From: an uncultured Muribaculaceae bacterium | GTDB taxonomy: Bacteria > Bacteroidota > Bacteroidia > Bacteroidales > Muribaculaceae | DNA: 36,462 nt | Direction: 5' to 3' | NCBI GenBank assembly: GCA_944321725.1 | Contig: CALUMI010000027.1 | Span: 1-36,462, forward strand | Shown here: in pieces, positions 1 to 8,218 of the stretch | Numbering within the stretch: the stretch's first letter is position 1 | Layout: every line of letters begins with the position of its first letter | Notes under the pieces: model-generated | Databases searched by the model: none | What the model was told of the DNA's origin: nothing | What the model saw: only the letters and a program-made list of their open reading frames with translations | Translations under genes and position numbers: made by a program

Positions 1-49
1 CGCAGCTTAAAGAAAATGAACCGAGTTTATAGTAATGAATAAAAAAGAA

Positions 50-87
50 GGTGCATCGTGCATTACGACACACCTCCATGTTTTTTT
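50..87. terminator. Probable bidirectional intrinsic terminator
   Basis: An imperfect stem pairs 50-59 with 65-74 (two internal mismatches, 5-nt loop). It has a T-run on the plus side (81-87) and an A-run on the left (41-46), which reads as a T-run on the minus strand. It would end the minus-strand ATPase gene whose stop is at 86-88, and also a plus-strand transcript arriving from outside the window. Confidence 0.55.
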
Positions 88-1315
88 AATAGTTCAGGCC
101 GAACGCCCATAGTGGGATGACGTTGGCGTAGCCGATTTCTATGTCGTCTTTCACGATATACCTTTCTGTGGCATCCTGTATTTGCTTTTGGCCTTTTTTG
201 CGGCCTCCTATTTCGAAAATTTTGGTGCCTATTTCAAAATCGGCTGTGGTGGAACTTAATACATCGTTCATAACTCTCATTTGGTTCATGAAAAAAGTTT
301 CGCGCACATTGCCTATTTCAGCGTTGTAAGGGGCTAATATATAGATGAGATTAGTGTTGTCGATATAAAGTTTCTCTACTTTTCCCAAGCTGCGGATGCC
401 GCCTGTGGCATTTCTCAGTTGTGAAATCATTCCTGCTTTCTCCATATATGTCAGGTAATCCGGAATGTCGTTTCTGCTTATTCCGGTTGCTTCCGCCAAT
501 TTTTGCATTACAGGTTTGAATGGAACGCTTTTCGCGATTACCATCATCAGGCTTTTCAGCTTTCTGCCGAGTGATATGTTTGTGCACAGATATTGCGGTA
601 TGTCGGTTTCCATAGTTTGGTTTACAACCTGCATCAGTTCCAACCCAAACTCTTCATCATTCCCAAACGGATAGTATCCGCGCCGTAGGTAGTCGCGGAA
701 AAGTGGGAGCGGGTGGTCAACCTCAGGCAGCAATGCCTTATTAGATAAAATTTGGTCGAGATTGTAAGTTGGCGCTTTTATATTGTGGAAGAGATGCAGA
801 TATTCGCGAAACGACAATCCTTGCATGTCATACACAGGCATACGGCGGCTGAGATCTGCAAGACCTTTGTAAATGTCGAGAATGGATGAGCCGGATACAA
901 TGATTTGCAAATCGTCGAAGCTGTCGTAGATTTGTTTCAATTCTCTTGACCAATCGTAGTATTTATGTATTTCATCGATAAACAAATGTTTCCCTCCCAT
1001 TTTGACAAAATAGTCGGCTAATTCAACGAGTTTGTGCCCGGAGAAATATAGATGGTCTGCGGACACGTATAATGTGTCGGCTGTGTCGAGATTTAATTTT
1101 ATGTATTGCAGCAGCATTGTCGATTTTCCTACGCCGCGTGGCCCGACAATAGCGAAAAACCGTCCGTTCCATTTTATTTGATGGTATTTGTACCGTAGAA
1201 AAGATGTTGGGGTTTTGTTCAGTTTTCGGTTGAAAAATTCATATAATTCTTCTATATCTATTGTTTGTTTTTTGTAAAAATAGTCAATTTGCATGAAGTT
1301 GGTGCGGAAAATCAT
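86..1315 (-). CDS. AAA+ ATPase, AAA_14/DUF4143 type
   Basis: This 409-residue protein belongs to the AAA_14 plus DUF4143 class of P-loop ATPases, which are common in gut Bacteroidales and have poorly known cellular roles. A Walker A motif (GPRGVGKST, about residues 58-66) and a Walker B motif (LFIDEIH, about 111-117) are intact. A sensor-like VSGSS follows near residue 140. The C-terminal third has the EIGGRKKGQKQI element typical of the PD-(D/E)XK-like tail in this family. The start at 1315 is an ATG; a second ATG at 1294 (residue 8) is equally possible. It is divergent from xseA, with a 140-bp spacer holding inverted repeats. Family assignment is firm; substrate and role are unknown. No partner toxin or antitoxin gene is adjacent. 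Confidence 0.85.
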   Translation of the reverse strand: MIFRTNFMQIDYFYKKQTIDIEELYEFFNRKLNKTPTSFLRYKYHQIKWNGRFFAIVGPRGVGKSTMLLQYIKLNLDTADTLYVSADHLYFSGHKLVELADYFVKMGGKHLFIDEIHKYYDWSRELKQIYDSFDDLQIIVSGSSILDIYKGLADLSRRMPVYDMQGLSFREYLHLFHNIKAPTYNLDQILSNKALLPEVDHPLPLFRDYLRRGYYPFGNDEEFGLELMQVVNQTMETDIPQYLCTNISLGRKLKSLMMVIAKSVPFKPVMQKLAEATGISRNDIPDYLTYMEKAGMISQLRNATGGIRSLGKVEKLYIDNTNLIYILAPYNAEIGNVRETFFMNQMRVMNDVLSSTTADFEIGTKIFEIGGRKKGQKQIQDATERYIVKDDIEIGYANVIPLWAFGLNY

Positions 1316-1320
1316 GAAAA

Positions 1321-1371
1321 TTGCACTGAAATTATGCAGTTTTCGGTTGATTTTGCATTATAATGGTGCAA
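1321..1371. repeat. Paired imperfect palindromes in divergent spacer
   Basis: TTGCAC-N7-ATGCA occurs at 1321-1338 on the plus strand and again at 1353-1371 on the minus strand, so the two copies face each other. Each copy is itself pseudo-palindromic (TTGCA...TGCA). They lie between the ATPase gene and the xseA promoter. They could be an operator for either gene, but no regulator is identified. Confidence 0.4.
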
Positions 1372-1406
1372 ATTCGGGCAAAATTTTGACAAGTGGCGGT
1401 GCTGAA

Positions 1407-1438
1407 TTGCGGAATAAGTGGTGTTTTTGTAATTTTGG
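1407..1438 (+). promoter_or_regulatory. Bacteroidota-type promoter for xseAB
   Basis: A -7 box TAATTTTG at 1431-1438 matches TAnnTTTG. A -33 box ATTG at 1407-1410 (three of four bases of TTTG) lies 20 nt upstream. Transcription would start near 1445, about 10 nt before the ATG at 1456. This rules against the longer in-frame start at 1393, which would lie upstream of the promoter. Confidence 0.65.
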
Positions 1439-1455
1439 GGATAATTTTTTTAGAA

Positions 1456-2751
1456 ATGGAAGAATCGGCAATAACGCTATTGGAATTCAATCGCAGGGTA
1501 AACCGTTTGCTGCACGACGTGTCGGTTCAGCGGTGTTGGGTGGTGGCGGAAACGAGCGATGTGATGCTGCGTAATCATTGCTATATGGAGCTTGTGCAGA
1601 AAAATCCGGTGACTGGATTGACGGAGGCCAAGGCGAGAGCCATAATATGGGCAAGCCGCTTTGCTGTGTTGCGCAACATGTTTGAGGCGGCAACGGGTCA
1701 GGCGTTTGGCAACGGGTTGAAAGTGATGGTTGAGGTAAGCGCGAATTTCCATGAGCAATTCGGATACTCACTTGTCATTACCGATATAAATCCTACCTAT
1801 ACAATAGGCGATATGGCGCGTCAGCGCATGGAGATAATCAGCCGTTTGAGGCGCGAGGGGCTTATTGGTTTGAATAAAGAGTTGGATATGCCGGCTGTGC
1901 CGCAGCGCATAGCTGTAGTTTCGGCGGGCACGGCAGCCGGTTATGGTGATTTTATGGATCAGTTGCATGGAAATGCTTCAGGTCTGAAGTTCTATACGTG
2001 TCTGTTTCCGGCAGTTATGCAGGGTGTCAATACTCCGGCATCTATCATTTCCGCGCTCAACCGCATTTATGAGAATGCCGAGTTGTTTGATTGTGTGGTG
2101 ATAATACGCGGAGGAGGGGCTACTTCGGAGCTTAACGCGTTCGACAATTACGATTTGGCGGCCAATGTGGCGCAATTTCCGTTGCCGGTGATTGTCGGTA
2201 TCGGGCATGACCGCGACACTACGGTTCTCGATGAAGTTGCCAACGTGAGGGTGAAAACGCCAACAGCCGCCGCTGAGTGGCTTGTCGGGCGGGCACAATC
2301 GGCGTTGGACACATTGAATGCCGTGTCCGACATGATTGCGGACATGGCATCGGAGATAATTGCGTCGGCTCGTCAGCAGTTGGCATATTACACGGGTACG
2401 ATACCGTTAGTGGCTGAGAATATTGTGACCCGCAACAAGGCTATGTTGCAAAATTACGTGAGTGCCATTCCGTTGCGGGCGCATTTGCGGATAGAAACGG
2501 CAGGAAAGGATTTGGGCGCATGGAAAGAGCGTGTTGCTGTTGCCGCCTCGCAATGTGTCGCGCGTGAAAAAATGAGGTTGCAGGCACTTGACAAGCAAGT
2601 GGAATTGCTGTCGCCGGAGAGGGTGTTGCGGCGCGGATATTCGCTGACTGTGGCCAACGGACATGTAGTGACCGACGCTGCGGAATTGGCCAAAGGCGAC
2701 ATTTTGGAAACCCGTTTTGCCTCCGGCAGAGTGGTTTCGGAAGTGAAATAA
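1456..2751 (+). CDS. xseA: Exodeoxyribonuclease VII large subunit
   Basis: Large catalytic subunit of exonuclease VII, a cytoplasmic single-strand-specific nuclease that trims DNA to oligonucleotides. The 431-residue product starts with an OB-fold (about 10-110: WVVAETSD, CYMELVQK). A central Exonuc_VII_L domain follows with IAVVSAGTAAGYGDF, VVIIRGGGATSELNAFD and VIVGIGHDRDTTVLDEVA. The tail has the usual LSPERVLRRGYSLT element. The family usually has GT or SxxxA rather than GTAAGYGDF, but the position is conserved. The ATG at 1456 was chosen over 1393 because homologues begin close to the OB-fold and the promoter lies between the two. xseB follows 16 bp downstream, so the two subunits are co-transcribed. 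Confidence 0.95.
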   Translation: MEESAITLLEFNRRVNRLLHDVSVQRCWVVAETSDVMLRNHCYMELVQKNPVTGLTEAKARAIIWASRFAVLRNMFEAATGQAFGNGLKVMVEVSANFHEQFGYSLVITDINPTYTIGDMARQRMEIISRLRREGLIGLNKELDMPAVPQRIAVVSAGTAAGYGDFMDQLHGNASGLKFYTCLFPAVMQGVNTPASIISALNRIYENAELFDCVVIIRGGGATSELNAFDNYDLAANVAQFPLPVIVGIGHDRDTTVLDEVANVRVKTPTAAAEWLVGRAQSALDTLNAVSDMIADMASEIIASARQQLAYYTGTIPLVAENIVTRNKAMLQNYVSAIPLRAHLRIETAGKDLGAWKERVAVAASQCVAREKMRLQALDKQVELLSPERVLRRGYSLTVANGHVVTDAAELAKGDILETRFASGRVVSEVK

Positions 2752-2767
2752 TTTAGTTATAACATAT

Positions 2768-2977
2768 ATGGAGAGTCAGGATACAGAAAAGATGACATAT
2801 TCTCAGGCTATTGCCGAGTTGGAGTCTATTGTGAAAGAAATGCAGAGCGAGAATTGCAGTATAGACAATTTGTCGAAATACACATCCCGTTCGCTTGAGC
2901 TTCTGAAAATTTGCAAGGCAAAACTCCTTACCACCGATGAGGAGCTTAAGAAGATTTTGGCGGAATTGGAGTCTTAG
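2768..2977 (+). CDS. xseB: Exodeoxyribonuclease VII small subunit
   Basis: This 69-residue all-helical protein has the XseB signature: an MTYSQAIAELESIVKEMQ start, a middle Y-x-RS-LELLKICK helix and a C-terminal LxxxEEELKKIL-like helix. It binds the large subunit and is needed for exonuclease VII function. Length is normal for the family. It ends 8 bp from the stop of the convergent LuxR gene, with no obvious terminator between them. Confidence 0.95.
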   Translation: MESQDTEKMTYSQAIAELESIVKEMQSENCSIDNLSKYTSRSLELLKICKAKLLTTDEELKKILAELES

Positions 2978-2985
2978 CGCAGTGC

Positions 2986-3540
2986 TTAGTGCAGGGTGCT
3001 GTTGATGTAGCCGTTCATCATGGCGTAGACGCTCAGTCCGGAAACGCTTTTGATGCCGAGTTTCGCCGTGATGTTCTTGCGGTGGGTGAGTACGGTGTTT
3101 ACGCTGATGTTGAGGTTGTCGGCTATCTCTTTATTGGTATATCCGCTTGCCACTTGCGACAATACATCGATTTCGCGTTGTGACAAATCGTTGACGGTGT
3201 TGGGTGTGTCGCGGGACTGGTCGACTGCTTTTGTGAGTTGAGAGATTAATGAGGCCTCATCGGCATAGCGGTTGAGCAGCATTCCGTTGGAATCATCGCA
3301 AATCTCTGATGAAGTTATTATCAGAGTGCGGCTTCGGCGCGGTATGAAAAATCCGGAGTTGGCTGAAAATCCGTCGCTGTCGGTAATTAAAAGGTCGTTG
3401 TTGGCAAGTTCCGTGATTTGGCTCTCTTCCACAGAGTCATAGACAGACACCTTGATGTTGAAAAGATTGCGCATAAGGTGCTTCAATCCTATCGCAAGAA
3501 TTGTGTCGCGGGTGATTACGGCTATGTTGGCGGTTTGCAT
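2986..3540 (-). CDS. LuxR/NarL-type regulator with degenerate receiver-like domain
   Basis: The 184-residue protein has a receiver-like N-terminal half (1-105) and a clear LuxR helix-turn-helix at about 115-180 (LSQREIDVLSQVASGYTNKEIA, with NISVNTVLTHRKNI). Asp54 sits where the phospho-acceptor is expected (LLITDSD). The acidic pair near the N-terminus of true response regulators is reduced to TRD, and no conserved late Lys is evident, so phosphorylation is uncertain. It is the last gene of a minus-strand operon and lies 10 bp after the RIC/hemerythrin-like gene. That pairing suggests a redox, NO or iron-sulfur stress role, which is inference. No partner histidine kinase is in the window. Confidence 0.88.
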   Translation of the reverse strand: MQTANIAVITRDTILAIGLKHLMRNLFNIKVSVYDSVEESQITELANNDLLITDSDGFSANSGFFIPRRSRTLIITSSEICDDSNGMLLNRYADEASLISQLTKAVDQSRDTPNTVNDLSQREIDVLSQVASGYTNKEIADNLNISVNTVLTHRKNITAKLGIKSVSGLSVYAMMNGYINSTLH

Positions 3541-3550
3541 GTCCGTAGTT

Positions 3551-4249
3551 TTAATTGTTTGACGACGCTTTTTTCAGAGCCATGGCAAGCGGATAAAGGA
3601 TATGGTTCCGGATGCGGTTGTTCTGTCGGATGTCTTTTTCGAGGCTGATTATAGCAAAGAGCACCGCATGGCATAGATTGCGGTCGTAATCGCCGCGCAG
3701 GTGGATGACAAACATGTTTTTCAGGTCGCTCAGTTTGTCTTCTATAGAGTCGGTTGTGCTGTCGGCGTCGGATGCTTTTATTGTAAGATTTCCGGGATTC
3801 ACGTCTTTCTCGTGCCGCAGTATTTCAGCGAACCAATGATTGTTGTCGTTGTCGATGCGCTTTGTGATTTCCTCCTTCACCTCATTGTAGAGGTTTAGCA
3901 GCAGCGGAAGATTGTTGTTTTTGTCGCTGTGGTCTATCAACGCCTTGAAATGCCGTTCAATGTTCGGAAGTTGGTACCTCAGATATGATTGGTTTGTTTT
4001 TTTCAGATAGTCGATGATTTCTTGTGCCCCGAAAGAATCAAATCCGTTTTCCGGGAAAAATGACTCGTAGATATAGGCATTGAGTATTGTCAGAAAGAAA
4101 TTGGTGTCGATGTCTTTCTGCCTACATATTGTTCTTACGCTTTTGTCGCCTACGCCGAGCGCGATGCCGAAGCGGTTGATTACGGTGATTACCGACGGCT
4201 CTTCGATTATCACGTCACAAAGTTTTGTTTCCGGTGTCACTAATGCCAT
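3551..4249 (-). CDS. RIC/hemerythrin-like protein, divergent DUF542 region
   Basis: The 232-residue protein resembles the RIC (repair of iron centres; YtfE/ScdA) family. It has an N-terminal DUF542-like helix pair (about 8-55) and a helical hemerythrin-like C-terminal part (about 85-225) with scattered His and Glu/Asp ligand candidates (IERHFKALIDHSDKN, ILRHEKDV, FVIHLRGDYDRNLCH, IRNHILYP). RIC proteins hold a di-iron centre and help repair Fe-S clusters after nitric oxide or peroxide damage. The DUF542 Cys-Cys-Gly motif is absent here; the region reads NRFGIALGVGDKSV. This may be a sensor or a Bacteroidota-specific subfamily rather than a true repair enzyme. It sits directly upstream of the LuxR gene and 13 bp downstream of fau. 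Confidence 0.72.
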   Translation of the reverse strand: MALVTPETKLCDVIIEEPSVITVINRFGIALGVGDKSVRTICRQKDIDTNFFLTILNAYIYESFFPENGFDSFGAQEIIDYLKKTNQSYLRYQLPNIERHFKALIDHSDKNNNLPLLLNLYNEVKEEITKRIDNDNNHWFAEILRHEKDVNPGNLTIKASDADSTTDSIEDKLSDLKNMFVIHLRGDYDRNLCHAVLFAIISLEKDIRQNNRIRNHILYPLAMALKKASSNN

Positions 4250-4262
4250 AGGATATTCTTTG

Positions 4263-4817
4263 TTATGCCTTTTGCGGGCTGATTATTTCTTTTTCGGTTA
4301 TTATCATGTCCATTTTTATGTCGTGTGGCTCGTGAGGCACTGTGTCGACAATTTGACAACTGAAAGCCACTCCTATTTTCGTGTGGCAAAAGTTGCGTAG
4401 CAGGCGGTCGTAGTAGCCTTTGCCGCGTCCGAGCCGGTTTCCGAGCCGGTCGAATGCCACGCCCGGCACTATCACGGCATCCATGTTTTCTATCCCGACA
4501 GGCTCTCCGGCAGGCTCATATATCCCGAACGCCCCTTCTTGGAGATTATCTCCTTTGAACTCCACTATGGCCAAATCGTCACCCTCCACTCTTGGTAGAA
4601 AGACATGTTTGTCTGCCATAAAAGTTTGTATCATCCGCGAGGTAGGAAGCTCGTCTGGAAGCGCGTGATACAGCAGTATGTTCCGGCACTCGGAAATCGT
4701 GCGGCATTGCAGGAGAAATGAGATAACCGCCTCTTCGCATTTATGCTTTCCGGCTCCGTCAATCTTTCTTTTCAGGTCTTTTACGGTGCGGCGTATTTCG
4801 CTTTTCTGTACCGTCAT
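4263..4817 (-). CDS. 5-formyltetrahydrofolate cyclo-ligase
   Basis: ATP-dependent conversion of 5-formyl-THF to 5,10-methenyl-THF, returning the storage or inhibitory folate to the one-carbon pool. The 184-residue length is normal. The N-terminal R-R-x-V-K-D-L-K-R-K-I basic helix and the signature VPGVAFDRLGNRLGRGKGYYDRLL region (positions about 114-137) with its GRGKGYYD core are clear. Its ATG overlaps the TGA of the S41 protease by 4 bp (4814-4817), so the two are likely translationally coupled. Often named fau, ygfA or MTHFS. Confidence 0.93.
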   Translation of the reverse strand: MTVQKSEIRRTVKDLKRKIDGAGKHKCEEAVISFLLQCRTISECRNILLYHALPDELPTSRMIQTFMADKHVFLPRVEGDDLAIVEFKGDNLQEGAFGIYEPAGEPVGIENMDAVIVPGVAFDRLGNRLGRGKGYYDRLLRNFCHTKIGVAFSCQIVDTVPHEPHDIKMDMIITEKEIISPQKA

Positions 4818-6451
4818 TTGTCGGCTTTTTTGTGCAGCTCAATAGTTACCGGGAACCGTCCTTCTCCCTCGTTCAGCGCTTTCAATGCGGCTTGCACGGC
4901 ATTGTCTGTACGGTTGGAAAATTCGTATTGGGCCTCCATGCCGAGTATGTCGCGCACTATCAGCGCTTTCAGTTGCCGTGCGAGCAGTTTGCGCGATTGG
5001 CTGATGTAATACCAACGGATTGGCACTCCGTTCTCTTTTGCATACGTTATAAAATCGTAGGTCAGCGCGTCGTCCGACGGCAACATCCGCAGCAGATGCC
5101 TCAAGTCTTTTGCCTTGCTGAGCTGTTGGCGGTTGATGTCGGTGTATCTGAACGCGAAGCTGTGGAGAAGACCTTTGTTGAATACGGCTATATAATAGCT
5201 TGATATGCCGGATGTGTCGTTGGGCACGAATATGTCGGGGATTATTCCGCCACCGCCATAGACGGTACGTCCGTTCATTGTCTTGTATATTTTGCTTTTG
5301 TCCACGCGGATGCTGTCGGCGTTGTAAAGCTCGCCATGCTCGTAGCGGTTGTACACTTCAAGACTGTACGACTCGTCATCGCCTTTTTTGTAGTCTTTCT
5401 GTACGCATCTGCCTGATGGCGTGTAATATCTTGCCGTTGTCAGCCTTATCGCGCTGCTGTCGGGCAGATATGTCTGCTTTTGCACCAATCCTTTTCCGAA
5501 AGAGCGCCGGCCTATGATGATGCCACGGTCGTTGTCCTGTATGGCTCCCGCAAAAATCTCGCTCGCGCTTGCGGAGTATTCATCTATTACAACCGCGATT
5601 TGGGCATCGTGGAACGAGCCGTGATTGTCGCTCCATACCTGCAGATTCTCTTTGGGGTCGCGTCCGAGTGTGTAGACTATCAACTCACCTTTCGATAGAA
5701 ACTCGTTTACCATCAACGTCGCCATTTCCATATATCCTCCGGCGTTTCCGCGCAAGTCCACGATGTAGCGTGTGGCACCCTCGTTCTTTAGCAGATTGAG
5801 CGCGTTGAGAAACTCGTCGTAGGTGTTGCGTCCGAATTTGTTGACTTTGATGTAGCCTGTACGCTTGTCAATCATATAGCTTGCGTCGACCGTGTTGATT
5901 GGTATGTCGCCGCGTGTGATTTCATAAGGCAGCAGTTTTTTGCTTGTGGAGCGTTTGATTCCGAGTTTCACTTTTGTGTCCTTCATTCCTCTTATCAGGC
6001 TTTGTATTTTGTCGGAGGTCATGCCCACGATAGTGGAATCGTTGACTGTCACTATGCGGTCGCCCGGCATCAGCCCGGCTTTTTCTGCCGGCCCGTTGGG
6101 TATTATCTCTATCACATGGGCCGAGTCGTTCATCATTGTGAACGTTATGCCTATTCCGCTTATTGAGCCGTTGAGGTCGTCGGTGACGGCTTTAACGTCT
6201 TTTGCCGGAATGTAATAGGAATGTGGGTCGAGATTTGAGATGAGCTGAGGTATCGCAAGTTCCACAAGTTCCTTGATGTCAACTGTATCGACATACTCGC
6301 TTTCAATGAAGTTGAGCACCGTGTTTATTTTGCGGTCTTTGTCGAGTATGAATTTTTTTGTCGAGACATGGTTTCCTATAAAAATTCCGAAAACAATGGA
6401 AATCGCGATGATTAAAGGAAACCAGATGACAGGATTGTTTTTAATTCTCAT
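4814..6451 (-). CDS. S41 family C-terminal processing protease
   Basis: A 545-residue tail-specific protease of the Ctp/Prc family. An N-terminal membrane segment or uncleaved signal (about 8-27, VIWFPLIIAISIVFGIFIG) places the enzyme in the periplasm. A PDZ domain follows at about 90-175 (GSISGIGITF, NGPAEKAGLMPGDRI). The protease core has the Ser of the SASASEIFAGA motif and the Lys of GRRSFGKG, the expected Ser-Lys dyad, and the substrate-binding GNAGGYMEMA loop. The C-terminal extension (about 400-545) is a typical Bacteroidota addition. The preceding gene, dCMP deaminase, ends 64 bp upstream. Confidence 0.93.
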   Translation of the reverse strand: MRIKNNPVIWFPLIIAISIVFGIFIGNHVSTKKFILDKDRKINTVLNFIESEYVDTVDIKELVELAIPQLISNLDPHSYYIPAKDVKAVTDDLNGSISGIGITFTMMNDSAHVIEIIPNGPAEKAGLMPGDRIVTVNDSTIVGMTSDKIQSLIRGMKDTKVKLGIKRSTSKKLLPYEITRGDIPINTVDASYMIDKRTGYIKVNKFGRNTYDEFLNALNLLKNEGATRYIVDLRGNAGGYMEMATLMVNEFLSKGELIVYTLGRDPKENLQVWSDNHGSFHDAQIAVVIDEYSASASEIFAGAIQDNDRGIIIGRRSFGKGLVQKQTYLPDSSAIRLTTARYYTPSGRCVQKDYKKGDDESYSLEVYNRYEHGELYNADSIRVDKSKIYKTMNGRTVYGGGGIIPDIFVPNDTSGISSYYIAVFNKGLLHSFAFRYTDINRQQLSKAKDLRHLLRMLPSDDALTYDFITYAKENGVPIRWYYISQSRKLLARQLKALIVRDILGMEAQYEFSNRTDNAVQAALKALNEGEGRFPVTIELHKKADK

Positions 6452-6515
6452 TTGTGTATGTAAAACTTTTTCGTATTTCTCTTATAACAACTTGAAAACC
6501 TGTATTGTTGTGACG

Positions 6516-6959
6516 CTATTCCGATTTTTCTTGCGAGTCGTCGATATATTCGCATTCTATCCCGGCTTTTTTCAGCAGGTCGAGCCCGTCGGCAATCCTG
6601 TAGTACTCTGAGAATACCACACGCTTTATTCCGGCTTGGATGATGAGTTTCGCGCATTCGATGCAGGGAGCGGCTGTCACATAGAGTGTGGCTCCCTCAC
6701 TGCTGTTGTTGCTGCGTGACACTTTTGTTATGGCGTTGGCCTCCGCGTGCAGCACGTAGGGGAATGTGCGCCCGTCCGCGTCCTCGCATATATTGTCGAA
6801 GCCTGATGGTGTGCCGTTGTAGCCATCGGAGATAATCATGTTGCCCTTTACTATCAGCGCGCCTACTTTGCGGCGGTTGCAATATGAGTTTTCCGCCCAG
6901 ATTCTTGCCATCCGCAGGTAGCGGATATCCAGTTTGTTTTGTTTCTCAGAATTGTCCAT
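6516..6959 (-). CDS. Deoxycytidylate (dCMP) deaminase
   Basis: Zinc-dependent deaminase that converts dCMP to dUMP, feeding thymidylate synthesis. The 147-residue product has the zinc and catalytic motifs HAEANAI (His plus the proton-shuttle Glu) and PCIECAK (two Cys ligands). It also has the N-terminal YLRMARIWAENSYCNRRKVGALIV block and the GYNGTPSGFDN substrate loop. Length matches the ComEB/dCMP deaminase family. It is the first gene of the five-gene minus operon and has its own promoter (7027-7034). Confidence 0.93.
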   Translation of the reverse strand: MDNSEKQNKLDIRYLRMARIWAENSYCNRRKVGALIVKGNMIISDGYNGTPSGFDNICEDADGRTFPYVLHAEANAITKVSRSNNSSEGATLYVTAAPCIECAKLIIQAGIKRVVFSEYYRIADGLDLLKKAGIECEYIDDSQEKSE

Positions 6960-6971
6960 TGTCGTCTTAGA

Positions 6972-7017
6972 GGCTTCTGTTTATGCCTTTTGAAGCCCGG
7001 TAGAGATGCTTTCGCAT
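6972..7017 (-). promoter_or_regulatory. Leader hairpins of the dCMP deaminase operon
   Basis: On the transcribed strand, ATGC-GAAA-GCAT (GNRA tetraloop, 7006-7017) lies right at the predicted transcript start. A perfect 6-bp stem (6972-6977 with 6992-6997) follows before the ATG at 6959. The first would be a 5'-terminal stem-loop; its function is unknown. Confidence 0.4.
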
Positions 7018-7026
7018 ATCAAATGG

Positions 7027-7034
7027 CAAAGGTA
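7027..7034 (-). promoter_or_regulatory. -7 box of the dCMP deaminase operon
   Basis: The minus strand reads TACCTTTG, an exact TAnnTTTG match. A weak -33 (CTTG) lies about 21 nt upstream. Transcription would start near 7020, leaving a leader of about 60 nt. Confidence 0.55.
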
Positions 7035-7080
7035 GTAAAATAGAACAAGAAAAAGCAAGCGCGTGGTGATTTTTCTTTTG

Positions 7081-8175
7081 TTATTTTTTGAAAATGACGC
7101 ATACGGGGCTTGGCACGGAAATGTCGTTCCCGGTGTCGGACAGCAGCCCGCTTTCTTTGTCTATGCGATACACTTTTATTGCGTTGCTGTCGCGGCAGGC
7201 GCAAAGCAGCAGGTTGCCGTCGGGGGTGATCGCAAAATTGCGCGGATGTGTGCCTGTCGTTTGGTATCCGGCTTCGGTGAGCCTGCCTGTTTCGTTGTCG
7301 ATGCGGAAGATTGCTATTCCGTCGTTTTTAATGCGGTTGCTCGCGTAAAGGAAACGTCCGTCGGGCGATATGCGGATGTCGGCGCTTCCGCGTCCTCCGG
7401 CCTTGTCGCAGGCGATTGTCTGTAGGTGCGACAGTTGGTTGTCTTTTGCGCTGAATGCCATTACCTCGCCCGAAAGCTCGGTGATGAGATACGCGAATCT
7501 GCCGTCGTTTGAGAATGTCAGGTGGCGCGGTCCGGAGCCTGCCGGCAGGTCGTAGACGGCTGTTTGCCGCAGAGTGTCGGCTGTTATCGCGAACCGGTAG
7601 ATTTTGTCGTTTCCGAGATCGGTGGCAAACAGCGATGTGCCGTCGGGCGAGAATACCGCGCAGTGCAGATGGGCGGCGTTTTGTCTTGCTTTGTCGGGTG
7701 CCGGGCCTGTGAGCTTGAATTTCAGCAGCTGCGACATTGGCGCGAGCGAGCCGTCGCTGTTTATTGGAAATACCGACAAGCTTCCTCCTCCATAGTTGGC
7801 GGTTATGGCGATTTTGCCGTTTGTCGAGATGTAGCACGGCGCGTTGCCGTTTGTCGGTTGCCTGTTGATTTGCTTAGTTTTTCCGGTTTCAGGGTCATAG
7901 CTTATCGCTACGGCGGAATCTGTGGGCTTGTCTGACTCGTCGACCGAATAAATGACAGTCCCGTCGGGCGACAAAGCCGCGAACGACGGATTTGCGGTGG
8001 CAAGCGAGTCCAATAGCCTTGTCGTGGCGTTCTGCAAATCGAGGCTGTAGGTGTAGATGCCTTTGCTGCCGTTGCCTGTGTATGTGCCGACAATCATGTT
8101 TATGCTGTCTGCGCTGTGGGCGGCTGCCGGAATTATGAGCGATATTGCGAGTGTCAGGATTGTTGATTTGTTCAT
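7081..8175 (-). CDS. Secreted lactonase family protein (6-phosphogluconolactonase-like beta-propeller)
   Basis: The 364-residue protein begins with a signal peptide (about 1-21, hydrophobic core ILTLAISLIIPAAA, cleavage near AHS-AD). A seven-bladed beta-propeller of the lactonase/YbhE (PF10282) type follows, starting IVGTYTGNGSKGIYTY. Repeated S-P-D-G-x-F blade motifs are visible (LSPDGTVIYSVDE, FSPDGTSLFATD, ISPDGRFLYASNR, ITPDGNLLLCACR), along with SGPRHLTFSNDG and GTHPRNF. Cytoplasmic members hydrolyse 6-phosphogluconolactone. This one is exported, so it more likely acts on another lactone or has a binding role. The gene lies 43 bp downstream of the TPR-CHAT gene and may be co-transcribed with it. 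Confidence 0.9.
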   Translation of the reverse strand: MNKSTILTLAISLIIPAAAHSADSINMIVGTYTGNGSKGIYTYSLDLQNATTRLLDSLATANPSFAALSPDGTVIYSVDESDKPTDSAVAISYDPETGKTKQINRQPTNGNAPCYISTNGKIAITANYGGGSLSVFPINSDGSLAPMSQLLKFKLTGPAPDKARQNAAHLHCAVFSPDGTSLFATDLGNDKIYRFAITADTLRQTAVYDLPAGSGPRHLTFSNDGRFAYLITELSGEVMAFSAKDNQLSHLQTIACDKAGGRGSADIRISPDGRFLYASNRIKNDGIAIFRIDNETGRLTEAGYQTTGTHPRNFAITPDGNLLLCACRDSNAIKVYRIDKESGLLSDTGNDISVPSPVCVIFKK

Positions 8176-8218
8176 GTTGTCTTTATGTTATATATTGTTT
8201 GTAAAATTGCAAGTGTCT

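Noticed and set aside
1393..1455. Longer N-terminus for xseA
   Set aside because: It would start upstream of the predicted promoter and add residues absent from the family.
2407..2702. Short minus-strand frames opposite xseA
   Set aside because: They are shadows of a conserved gene without start signals or domains.
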